Positions 34,290 to 45,769 of a DNA stretch of 64,000 nucleotides are shown here, one piece after another. The stretch comes from Lottia gigantea (taxonomy: Eukaryota; Mollusca; Gastropoda; Lottiidae), in the NCBI RefSeq assembly GCF_000327385.1, contig NW_008707618.1, positions 270,622-334,621 of the forward strand, written 5' to 3'. Position numbers and translations under genes: made by a program. The notes below the pieces were generated by a model. It worked only from the letters and a program-made list of their open reading frames with translations, did not search any database and was not told where the DNA came from. Within the stretch, counting starts at the first letter, position 1, and each line of letters opens with the position of its first letter.

Positions 34290-35780
34290 TTATAGGTCCC
34301 ACTTAATCAAATGAATTTTCCGAAAAGTAGTTTTTAGGGTTTCCGAGAAAATTTATGACCCCATTTCCCAATAATTGCAAGCCCTTACAAGTGTTGGGAG
34401 CACAGCTGGCACACGTGTTTAAACCTGGTAAGAGACTATATCAACCTGTTATAAGAGTAATCTCAATGAAAGCACTGACCTGGGTTACAGAGCAATAGAT
34501 AGGCTTAATGTATGAGACTTTCAAAGTTCGGCTTAAAGTTTTCAGTCAGCCCTCGATTATATATCCATGTTTACTAGATTTCCAATTATAACGTTACATT
34601 TTCTGTTACCTTATAATTGGATAACTTAGTCCAATATCAGCATTGATATCACTTTACACGTTAAACTATATTCTAGACACGTTCGGAAACAAGTTATGGA
34701 ATTTTAGCTTAAATGTCACTTAGATACTGCTTCATATTATAATATTACTTATTCTATAGGCATGATATCCCTTTGGTTTATAAGAATGTAGATTTTTTTA
34801 AAGTAGAGTTCAACCTAATTTTGACAAATAGCATATTCTAATTAATCGTGGGGAGAGGGGGTGGGTGGTTACTTGGTATCTTTTAATCACTAAAAGGGTC
34901 CGTTTTCGACCAAAGGGTTTGGGTCCATTTGGGTAGAGGGACGTTTTGACTACAACCCAAGCCTTCACAATTACAATGAAATTTTGAAATTGTACGAAAA
35001 AGCTTGCAGTTTTTGTAAGTTTCATTTTCATCTTCATCTTTAATCGTTTCAGAAAACATCACAAATACATTCTCAATATGGTTGTCCTTGACAGAGACTC
35101 TTTGACCTTGATGCGAGCAAAGAGATGAGACATAAAATCGGTCCCGTATATCATTGTCGAACCTGTGGCTGTATCTATATTGCTATGATTTATGGAGAGG
35201 GAGAGGGGTGGGTGTCAAACTATTTCAGGCCTGCCCTCCTCCCTCTTTTCTTTTAGCTACAAGATTAAATGAAATATGAAATGAAGTAATTTGTCCCACA
35301 TTTTTGACATGGAGAATGACAGGGTTGTGCAATTAGGAAAATTTCATTTTCACCAGCACTAGCCAATTCTTTTTTGGTTCCCTACTGTCCAGAAATTATG
35401 AACAGCCCTCAAATTATTTCCTCATGTTAAAAATTATTTCTCCCACTTACATCAATGACTGACAGATACTCTTTTAATCTTCATGATTCACCATTTTCAG
35501 GGAACAATGGTAACTTGGTCTATAATCAGTTAGAGTATTCACAGATTACTGTCCAAATTTTCTTAGCCATGTGCATCCATTATTATCTGTGTTTGAAAGT
35601 AAAATAAACAAAATTCTTTTTTTCCAAGATTTTCCATTTTGAAGAACATCCAGTCCCACTTGGTTTACGCACAGCTGTGAAAAAAAGGAGTCTGTGTCAG
35701 TGACTATCAACAAGACATTTTCAGAAACCCCAAATTTCAGAAAGAACATCAACTTGTGAATAAGATGAGTCAAAAGTGAA
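34290..35780. other. No recognised gene
   Basis: Open frames on the minus strand at 34810 and 35546 are short. The second shows a T-D-T-D-S stretch that is too little to assign. No array recognised. Confidence 0.4.
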
Positions 35781-35905
35781 ATTTCGAGTTTGAGGTATAT
35801 TTAGCAATTATCAAATTTTCGTACATTTCTAGTACTTCCGAGAGCAATTTACAAATATTCAAGACTAAAATCAACTCCCGAAAATGGCAAACCATGACCT
35901 TCAAA
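35780..35905 (+). mobile_element. TTAAAGGGAC MITE fragment
   Basis: GTGAAATTTCGAGTTTGAGG, CATTTCTAGTACTTCCGAGA and CAAGACTAAAATCAACTCCC match the 3' half of the MITE; the ends are lost. Confidence 0.6.
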
Positions 35906-36494
35906 GTATAAGATCAAAGTTGTTAATGAGTTGCTAATGATTTGTGAAACATTAAGTAATGCTTGCCTCTAATTAACTTAGCCAGCAATGAGTAATATTG
36001 GTCTATATATTTCTTATATAAAAATGGTGGATCATAGAATATATTATTTGATATGTAAATCATGACTGATACTATCTACCTAGCCTTAATCCAGAGTGTC
36101 ATCAGAATTTTTGTTAGGGGGGGGGATTAAACCCCACTGGAGGCAAAGACTAAATTTGTTATGTTATTGCGGTAATAAATGAAAGCATTCAGAAAACTAC
36201 TTGTTTTGGTTTTTTGATTTTGATCTATTTTTCAATAAGGGCAGGGGGAAGGAATGATTCTGTGTCTAATGCTTATACTAATTTTGTATTTTTTATATTT
36301 TAAATTTACCATAGACAGTATCTCTTGCAAAATTATTAGCTGGGCTTAAGGCTGGGTATCGATTACCAAATTGAGATTGATTATGGCATGAAGGCTATCG
36401 TTCATTAAACGATTAAATATTCTAAATATGAAATATAAGACATGCCAAAAATTTTAATTCAATTGGTTAGTTTTGTGTCATAGAAATATATTAT

Positions 36495-36768
36495 TGCTGT
36501 TATCAGTTATTATAGTTTATTGTGAGTTATTATAGTTTATTGTGAGTTATTATAGTTTATTGTAAGTTATTATAGTTTATTGTGAGTTATTATAGTTATC
36601 ATAGTTTTAATATTGTGAGTTATTATAGTTTATTGTGAGTTATTATAGTTCATTGTGAGTTATTATAGTTTATTGTGAGTTATTATAGTTTATTGTGAGT
36701 TATTATAGTTATTATAGTTTTAATATTGTGAGTTATTATAGTGAGTTATTATAGTTTATTGTGAGTTA
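36495..36768 (+). repeat. 20-bp minisatellite
   Basis: About 13 units of GAGTTATTATAGTTTATTGT, interrupted twice by a GTTATTATAGTTTTAATATT variant. Confidence 0.95.
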
Positions 36769-36807
36769 TCTGCTGAAGGGAAACTATGTGGAAGAGATTA
36801 CTACATG

Positions 36808-37116
36808 TTAAAGGGACCATTTTGCAGGGTTGATTTTAGTCTTAAATGTATGTCAATAGTCTTCAGAAGTACTAGAAATGTTTGAAAATTGCATAATTCA
36901 TTTAAAAATACTTCAAAGTAGGAATTTTATTGACTATTTTTATATGTTTAATGTCTTTTCTAAATATCACGAGTTGTCATTTCAACTTTCAAACGTAGAT
37001 AATTCTTGACATACATGGATTTGAAGCCTATTGCTTAGTGGCTTAGCTAAAATATTCCAGTCTCTGAGACTTAAAGTATGATTGGTCAAAACAATGATCC
37101 ACTTGTCCCTTTAATA
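36808..37116 (-). mobile_element. MITE, ~309 bp, both ends present
   Basis: Starts TTAAAGGGACCATTTTGC and ends CACTTGTCCCTTTAA, inverted to each other over about 10 bp. The interior reads in reverse complement to the copy at 39313 (GGTTGATTTTAGTCTTAAAT, CTTCAGAAGTACTAGAAAT, TTAGCTAAAATATTCCAG). Confidence 0.7.
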
Positions 37117-37324
37117 GGTACAGTGGAAAAAGTGTAACTTATACATTTGATCGATTATGAAAGTTGATATTCGAAATTTAAACTTCATAGCAACGATTAT
37201 CAATTATTTCAATAATTATACCCAGTGCAACCAATGCTGATTTTGATTCTTAATTTGGCTGACAGAGTCGCCTGCTGGAGAATGACTCTATTTGTCTTAT
37301 TTGTGACTGTTCTATTTTCCTGTT

Positions 37325-37610
37325 TCCTGCTAGGGTTTGCCTTTGGGGTTGATTTGGGTCTTGAGTATATGTAAATAGTCTTTAGAAGTACTAGAACTAC
37401 AACGATCACATAATTCTTTCAAATACACCTTAAATTTCTATATATGGTGAGTCTCAAGAAACTTTTAAATAATAGATAATTCTGAACACACATGGATTTT
37501 AAGGCTCAAATTTTGACGATGAGATGTGATCACTATTACTGATTGGTTTGGCTAAAATATACCTGTTTCTGAGACTAAGATACAATTGGTTAAACAGAAA
37601 AATATAACGC
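37325..37610 (-). mobile_element. TTAAAGGGAC MITE, ends eroded
   Basis: GGTTGATTTGGGTCTTGAGT, GTCTTTAGAAGTACTAGAAC and GGTTTGGCTAAAATATACC match the neighbouring copy at 36808; the two lie in the same orientation about 200 bp apart. Confidence 0.65.
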
Positions 37611-39310
37611 CACCTAACCATTCGTTTTAATTGCTGAAAATACATACTTTCAGCTATCTATATTACTTCTTAAAATACAAATAAAATAATACCTGGTTTG
37701 TCTATGATTGAAAAAAAATGTGCTGAATTTAGATTTTAATTCTAAAAAAAACTGACTAAACCTAAAAAAAACTGACTAAACCTAACGTCTTATTTGAAGA
37801 TCAAAGACTCAATCAAATTCAAAATTGAAATTGGATAGGAGTAATACTAAATACTGTTGAAAAGCTCAAGTGCAGTACAGATTGACATTAAGTATAACCT
37901 GGATCTTTTAATCTGCTTGAAGTGCTCTTTAGGTAATAACTGGTGTGAAACATAGTGTGAGGACAGTCTTCCTCCCTTTATTAATCCCATCATTAATTAT
38001 TACCATTAATCTTCGTTAGTTCCTTAACGAGCTCTTAGATCTATTGTCCTTTGTAATTATTTCATTACTAAAGCCATGACTGTACTTAATTCTAATAGAG
38101 CAAGGTTTTTCTCTCATTGACAATTCTTATGAGATCTTATGGTTCAATGGGCAGTATGCAAAAATTTCATCAAAGAAACGTTGTAAAATATACTTGAAAA
38201 TATATTCTATTTACTTCTAATAATCAACTTGAAACCTTAAGAATAGGTAAGAGACACATTTCTCTATAATTAGGCATTTATTTTGCTTTAATCTATACTT
38301 TAGTTCTCAGATACCTACCAAAATCATAGTTAATTTGAAAGGTTTATATCAACATTTTAGATAGTTTTAGCATTGTTAAAATTGACATCAAGATATCTTT
38401 AAGATTAGGTATTGACACATTTCTATAATTTTCATTAATTTGAGCATCTAACCGTTGTCATCAAAGATAATAATAATGTTGAAGAGGGCTGTCTCTAGAC
38501 CCTAACTATGGTGGCTAAGTTAAAATACAAATTAAGAAAAATCAGTACAAAGATTGGTGTAATTTAATTGGAATGTCTTGTAATATGAAATATTAGTCAG
38601 TGAAGTTATCATTGTAATTTCTTTATCTTTAATATATATATGTTCAGAAATTGTGTTGTTGTTTTCTATTGAATGCAGAGTGTCATAGATTATAGAAGAC
38701 AATGTTATCTACAAGCAGATAGCTGGATGCATGGTAATTCTACTACATGGATACAATTTTCTTCATTGCACAGTGCACCTTTCTTTTCCATTGAACGGTC
38801 ACAATTAGAATTGTAACTGACTCCAGTAAATTGTGACTGACTTTTGAAAATTAGTTGAAAAATTGCAATATCGATACGAGTGACGATTTCGACTAATTGT
38901 GATGACTTCAGGGTCTCATCAAAAGATTATAGATGCATGGCAATTCTACTGTAATGGACAAAATTTGCCTTATTGCACACCACCTTCTTCAACATCCTAA
39001 TCCACTTTAGAGCAGCGAGCAAGTGCCTAATTAAATGAACCATCATGGCACTATAAATAATGAAAAATCTATATGCTTTATCATAAAATGTTAATAGACA
39101 TTAGCTTTCAGCGTATTATTAGTAAATTTTAATTAGTTAATGAGTTGTGATGCCTAACGAACCTTAAAGATATGGGAGAATGGCAAGAATTATAAGTGAT
39201 CTTGATGAACTCTTTTGATTAGGTTATTTATATAACTATTTATTAACTCAGTGATCTGTAAAAAGATATGTTTGGCAATTCATTCAAAGTGTAAGTGCTC
39301 CTTTTTTAAA
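37610..39310. other. No recognised gene; dispersed repeat G fragments
   Basis: 38145-38225 (CAGTATGCAAAAATTTCATC) resembles 45475-45560, and 38255-38300 (ACATTTCTCTATAATTAGGC) resembles 55330-55385, so an AT-rich dispersed family is present. Its limits are not clear. Confidence 0.35.
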
Positions 39311-39312
39311 GG

Positions 39313-39640
39313 GACACATTTGCCATCCGTTTGACTCAGAAACGGAAATTTTTTAGCTAAACTAATCAGCAATAGTGTTCACAGCTCACCATCGACATTT
39401 GAGCCATCAAATGCATGTATGTCCAGAATAATCTGTGTTTGAATGTTAAAATGACAAAATGTCTTTTTTGAAACTCTGTCATATATAGAAAAGACAATTG
39501 TAGAAATAGAAAGTGAAATTTTATGGTTTGAAGTGTATTTTGAGGTATATTTGAAGAGATTATACAATTTCTGTAAGCTCTAATAATTCTGAAGACAATT
39601 TACATATTCAAGACTAAAATCAAACCCTGAAAATGTTGAA
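39313..39640 (+). mobile_element. TTAAAGGGAC MITE, nearly full length
   Basis: Left end TTTAAAGGGACACATTTGCC. The interior includes GAGCCATCAAATGCATG, GTCCAGAATAATCTGTG, GAAATAGAAAGTGAAATTTT and CAAGACTAAAATCAAACCC. The right terminal repeat is lost. Confidence 0.7.
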
Positions 39641-40284
39641 CATTGCTTTTAGAAAATAGTTCTTAAAAAGACAGAACTGTGTCAAAAAGTTCTTCATTAA
39701 TCTTTTTGATTGCTTTAGACAGTAAATATAATGACCTCTCACCTGACCTCAATGTCAAAGGTCAATCGAGAAGTTTATTTGGTACTGATTACCTCAGAAG
39801 TAGGTTGAATTTGGCCGATTGCGAAGTAGAATTAATAATGGTTATAAAGTCCAGATATCTTATGAGCTTGACCTCGGGTTTAGACCATGGCTTAAGTAGA
39901 AATGAATAGCAATCAAGTTAGGCCTTTTATCTCCTCCTCGTTGATACTGATAGCAACCAAGTTCAGCCTTTTATCTTGTTGGATTGGCAACTATGAAGGA
40001 AGATTTGTTATCTCATAGGTTAGCCTGTCTTAGTAACGGGAAATGAAATAGTGTTTTACATTCTTCTTTACTGCATCTTTTCAGTGATGGCTGCAAAACT
40101 TTAGATTGGGAGGGACCATTGAAAACCATTCTAGAGGGTGTCAGGGTGAACAAATTTGTAAAATAAACAGCTTAAATCTTGTATATCATGCCTTTTAAAA
40201 GTATTTTTCAATAATATTACATTTTTAAAATGTAAAAGTTTGATAGAACAGAAACATTTGCTTTCTTTTCTCCAATGGTTTAGG

Positions 40285-40759
40285 TCAAATTTTGGGAAAT
40301 TCAATTGCGTAATCTGAAATACATGTTGGCAGCATGAGATTACAGTTTAATATTCTAGTCTGGCATCCACGGCAATTACAGTCTGTTACATTTGCCTGCG
40401 AAGACTCACATTCATCCCAATTTCTCCAGGTATGAAAGACTTGGCCATCAGGAACATAGTGTAAACATTTACTCGTAGAAGTATGATAGCCATTGTTTGA
40501 GGAGTTTTTTTTATACCATGGGTATAGATGTGCTCCAAGCTGCCCGGCTTCCACGTTTGATCCATAGGAGGCCCACGTTTGGTCCATCAGACCTGATGAA
40601 GATGTGAACAACATGAGGGATCCGATCAGAATGCTTCGGACCAGAAAGCAACATACTGGTCCCTGGTAGACTGCAGCTCGAACTTTAGTGCACATTGGAG
40701 GAGTCACTTCATCATCCCAACAGTCTGTAATGTATACTGTGATGAAACTTAGACACAAC
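40285..40759 (-). CDS. Possible terminal exon of an unknown host gene
   Basis: On the minus strand a stretch of nine T and AG (40761-40770) forms a good splice acceptor. The frame then stays open for about 157 codons to a stop at 40285-40287. The predicted peptide has a hydrophobic stretch (V-C-C-F-L-V-R-S-I-L-I-G-S-L-M-L-F-T) that could be a membrane segment. It is followed by a polar, Trp- and Cys-rich part with seven cysteines after it (K-C-L-H-Y ... W-D-E-C ... D-C-N-C-R-G-C ... L-N-C-N ... P-T-C) and possible N-glycosylation sites (N-S-S, N-V-T). This looks like an extracellular disulphide-bonded tail. I do not recognise the family. No upstream exon was found, so a chance open frame remains possible. 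Confidence 0.35.
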
Positions 40760-40859
40760 CTAAAAAAAAACTTGGATATGGAGATAAAAACAACTAAAAT
40801 CCCACGGCGCAATGCGTTTCAGGTGAACAGTGCTGCAGAGGCCGCTGGGTACATAGTGT

Positions 40860-41310
40860 AAATACTAGCATAAACTGTGCCTTATTGGCCTAATGAAATG
40901 AAATGGAGTTATATGTCATTAAAGTACTGGGCTAAAAAAATGAAACAGTTGTCTATTCTGAACTGTTCCTTTCTAGGCTAATGAAATAAATTGGATTTTT
41001 ATTTTATTAATTCTCAAACCTAATTGGTTAATGAAATGGAATGAAGTTATCCTACTGTTATGCACCTTTCTGGGTTAATGAAAGAAGAAATGTAATGTTA
41101 TGTTGCTTAAATCTTATTGATTGAATGAAATAAAATAGAGTTATATGTCCTAAAATAATGCAGCTTTATAGGTTAATGAAATGGAATGGAGTTTTATTTC
41201 CTACTGTTCTGCACCTTATTGGCCTAATGAAATGAATTGGATTTTTATTATCTTAATTCTTGTACCTTATTGTTGTAATCAATTGAAATGTAGTTTCATT
41301 TTTATACTAT
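40860..41310 (-). repeat. Degenerate ~60-bp array derived from the SINE tail
   Basis: Seven or so diverged units like TTATTGGCCTAATGAAATGA then AATGGAGTTTTAT and TCCTACTGTTCTGCACC. Read in reverse complement this is TTAGGCC, GGTGCAGAACAGTAGGA, ATAAAACTCCATT and TTCATTTCA, the SINE 3' tail. It is more diverged than the arrays at 52.9 and 55.5 kb. Confidence 0.7.
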
Positions 41311-44300
41311 CCTGCACGTTACCAAAACAAAATTTTTAATGATATATTTCAATTAAGTGTGTATTGCAATTTTAATTTCTTACTCTTTGAAAACATATGA
41401 ATAAAGACATTTGACTTGTAATATTTATGACATTGATCTTAACGATATTGAAATTAGTTATGATAGAAATATTAATGATTTTCTCTAAAGATGTTGTACA
41501 ATCAATTTGTCAGTATGTATAAGTAAACATCTTATCAAATATTCACCCCAGGGCCCCAAAAACTCTTTTCACTCCCTTAATGCATCTTCCTGGATACTGT
41601 TTTTGTTTTCAAAACAAATTTTTCAAGAGCATTCACCTCTAAGATATAGGACATGGTAGAATTTTTTTTTTGCATAAGATTTGTAGTGACTTAAACAATG
41701 CACACAATCTCAGATGTAGCAGCCCAATTGCAAAATAAATTTCTAATATGTCTCTTACGTATTCTAAAAGTTTCTATTGATAATATCGATTCTGTATGAC
41801 GCATAACGCTTAATTAACAATTATTACGCTCTGTTTTTAATTAACCCTCTGGCATAATATATACAGTTTGATCAAGTAAATACATATTATGTAAAAAGCA
41901 TATATCAGTAATATTTTCAGGTATGATTTATGAAGTTTCAATATGGTAGCAGCAAAAATAAGGATGCATTTGCCAAAACTGTTAAATTTGCTTTGAATAT
42001 CTGAAAGTATTCATTGAAAGGCAAATTTGAGATTTTCAAATAAATTTTTTACTGCATATGAAAAGTGCTCTTTGGTAATTTGTTCATTGCCTGTCATTTA
42101 AACAGCAAAACATGACTGGCAAAAATAGAGCAATCAACAGTCCTAGATTATAAACTGGAAATTTTGAGAATTTTGTTCTCATAGCTATTATGATAGTCTG
42201 TCCTTTACAATATGAGTTAACACCATTGACTGATGAATTATGGGAAATAATATTTTTCAGACATTTCTGTTATATCTAGCAGTATAAATTGTAATCACAG
42301 AAAGCAGATTTTTTTATTGTTTCAACAAATTTATTTTCAGACCCAGACGTTCCTTGGTGGAGTAATTTCAGGGACTTTTTTTCATGGCGTAATCATATCC
42401 TATTATACTTCTCCATTATTCGTGACTGTTGAAATAAAAGCCTCACTCATGATTTTATTTTGGACTAATCTAATTTTGCTCCATGTTATGTTTATATTGT
42501 CTACCATTTAAAGGAAGACAGTCCTGACATTCTGTAGAAAATATGTTGGAAAAGCAACCAGAATTATTGAACAATAACTTAACTGAATTTACTCCTGAAA
42601 TGACACATTTTTCTGACTGTTATAAGACATTGTGAAACCAACATGTTTTATATGATTTCAGCATTTGTCAATGTTTTTACAACTACAACATCCTGTAGGT
42701 CTTACAATTCAATCAAAACTAAGTATTTTATGACATAGCTAACAGTAATACCCTTATATATTACTGCAAGTTTTTACAATAATGGCATCATTACAGTGAA
42801 GCATTTCAATAATCACAGGACTGAAAATTTAATTATGCAAATAGAAACTGTGAACATCTAGGAAATCTACTTATGACCCCATAAAACTTGTTCTGAGAGT
42901 GTTTCTGGGGGGAATGGGAGAGATTCCACCTTTGAGTCTACACATAGCTGTTTCATAGTTAATCTTAACCACAACAATTGTTGCACCATCAAGTCAGTCA
43001 GCCCCTGATTTGTACTTCCAGTCACTGTTCTCGATATCATTGACCCACTGGTAAAGATTTGGTTATCTAACTCGCGGACTGTTTAACTTTAAATTGAAAG
43101 TTGATTATTTTTGTCGTGCGTGAAGTTGGTTTATTTGATTATCCAGGCAGACGAAATGCAGATGGTTTAAAACTTCACATAATTTAATCAGTTAGTTGAT
43201 GAAAGCAAGAAATACATAAAATGCCAAAGTTCGCATGAAGTTTGAGAAATTTAGCAAGTACAGGGAGAGAGGCTAGACCATGTATTATGCTTATTTATTA
43301 ACATACATTGATATATTAGGGGTAGACATGATGCCACATGCAGAGGCATATCTAGAAAATGTCTTACAGGTGGGGGGTTGGGATCAAAGTTGAGAGGTGT
43401 CTCTTTGAAGCAAGGCTCTAATGCTCATGAGTCCAGAGGCCTTCCAAAAACCAACATATTTCAGAGGGCCGACATGAATTTTAAGCATTAATGAGTGCTT
43501 AATTTTCACTTCATAATTAACCTTTCATCGGCCAGAGATACCACTTTTCATTATAAAATACTTATCTTATGATTGATATAATTCCTCATATGAAGAATTT
43601 ATTTGCCTTTATGTATTGCCAATCTGTTATTTTGGATTTTGTTTGGTGTTTCTGATTGGTAACACATGTAATATATTTAATAACTATTAGGAATTAGTAC
43701 AGTCATAGTTTAATTTCTGTCTCAAATTCTACAACTTTTTTCAAAACATAAAAATTCCCAGTGGACCTGTGATGCCATTTTCATTTATTGTGGAATTTGT
43801 GCGGCTAAATGATTTAATTCCAAGGGGATTTGAATTTGAAAGATTCCTGAAGTATTGTTTATTAGTGACTAATGGTGAATATAGTCCGAAACATCTGCCT
43901 TTATTCAAACCTCTGATAGCTACTTTTAAACTTATCGTCTGGAGTAGAGTCAGAAAAAAGAGGCCTGTTTTATGTGGTACAATACCAGCCCTATGAGACT
44001 GCATTTTTCAAACATATATTAAATTACCTTTGCGATGACTGTTAATTAGTGTTAGGCATCATCATTACTTTCAGTTTTTAGTTTCATGTGACCTTGGACA
44101 TGTGATAATATAGCCCATGAGACGTGATGGAACCTCAAAGGTGCAGTAAATCCCCATAGAACAGGGCCTAATTTTTCAATCAGTTCACAAGCCAATAACT
44201 GGCAAAATATCCATCAGAGGCTGAAATAGAGAGATGTTTCGGTCTATTGTAGATCATGCTTCACTGAACGGTGTTTGTCATTTTAAATTCAGCTGGCTGT

Positions 44301-44945
44301 CTGGTGTATGTTAATTTCTGTTACACCAGAGTTGTTTGTTTTGGTTGTCATGTTAAATATTGCCTCCAATATGACTGCCTGCTTGTTCACAAGACAATAA
44401 ATATTTGTCACATTTATATTTAACTATAACTATTGAATCGTCCAGAAGTTACATTGGTAAACTAATCATGGCTACAACAAGCCTATGGATAATAGATTAC
44501 TAGTAATATTATCTTAAAATATACATATTATTTAAACGACATTTAGAAGCAGAGAGCATATATAACAAAAAAAAACAAACAAATATTATTATGTTATGAC
44601 ACACTTTTCAATTAGATGAAAACATGTGTAAATTGTGTTGAAACATAATGTACTTTGTTATTAAAGAAAAGAAATTCTTTTTACCGTAAACCATGTATTG
44701 CGATACATATTGTATTTTAGCCCTTATATAGTAGTGCTGGGTATCATCAATCATGATACAAGGGTCACGATATGATACATATAACGATATGGGTTAATGG
44801 AATAAAAATTAACATTTTATCTTCAAAGTTTCTATATATACTAATTCATAACTTTATAACTGTGATATTTGATAATAAAGTTGATAGAAGTGGTTAGCGT
44901 CCACTGTCTTATAAAACGTTTCTAACAATTTCAGTGAAAAAAATC
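41310..44945. other. Mostly unexplained; two weak exon candidates
   Basis: 42341-42432 (plus) and 43764-43996 (plus, with an overlapping minus frame) follow TTTTCAG or TTCCCAG acceptor-like sites; see findings. The rest is AT-rich without recognised features. Confidence 0.35.
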
Positions 44946-44948
44946 TAT

Positions 44949-45060
44949 CCTGGCAAAATTTCCCTCATTGTAACCTGCATGGCGTTGTCCTTCTTTATTA
45001 TCCCACAAGATACAGAAAAGAAAGACATAAAAACTCCATTCTTTTCATTTCATTTCTTTC
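44949..45060 (+). mobile_element. SINE 3' fragment
   Basis: CTGGCAAAATTTCCCTCATT, CATGGCGTTGTCCTTCTTTA and CATAAAAACTCCATTCTTTT match the SINE 3' half and tail. Confidence 0.65.
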
Positions 45061-45634
45061 TTTCATTCTGAAGTAAAATGTTTGCAGGCCCAAGACAAAG
45101 CTAACATACAGCAATTTTGGAAGAGGACAATGCTCTATTATTTTACTAAGTCAACAAGTACGTATTTGTGAACTAAGATGAATATCAAAATTGATAAGAA
45201 CAGAATCAAACAACCCAGAGGCTAAACTCATTATACTGTTCTGCAGCAAATTACGCCATTAATTTGTAATGGATTATTTGGAATATTGATGCTGTAATAT
45301 CCTAACGTTATTTTCGGAATCAAATTAGACCTGTCAGTAGAAATAGGGTTTTCTTTTTAAGAGAGTTCTGATAAGCTATTGATCGATTTTTAGAGGCATA
45401 AACTCAATTCGTCACTTTTAATAACTTTAAAGAGATTTTAAAGTTAAAAGTAATGTTACTCAGATTTAGGTTAAAGGGGCAGTATGAAAAATTTTCATTA
45501 TCAAAAACATTAATTATACCTAAAAATATTTCTAAAATATTCTATTTATATCTGTGTATCTACTTGATCAAACTTAATTAGTCTTAAAAGGGTTAATTAA
45601 AAACAGGGTATATAATTGTTGATTAATTAGTTTG

Positions 45635-45765
45635 ATGCAGGTAAGAGGGATTGACATGGAAAAATCATCTACCTGGTAGTCATTAGGAATGGAGAATAAA
45701 CTGATTAAACATATTAAAGATCCCTTGACTTCCATTAGTAAGTTTTGGGCTAAAAAATTAACAGC
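45635..45765 (+). mobile_element. SINE body fragment, diverged
   Basis: GATGCAGGTAAGAGGGATTG, ACATGGAAAAATCATC and TTAAAGATCCCTTGACTTCC match the SINE body in order. Confidence 0.65.
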
Positions 45766-45769
45766 TGGA

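Noticed and set aside
35546-35773. Minus-strand frame with T-D-T-D-S-F, reminiscent of a family-B DNA polymerase motif
   Set aside because: One five-residue match without the other polymerase motifs is not evidence. The frame is short and borders a MITE fragment.
39679-39909. 76-codon plus-strand frame after a MITE
   Set aside because: Reads somewhat protein-like but has no acceptor, donor or family match that I can name.
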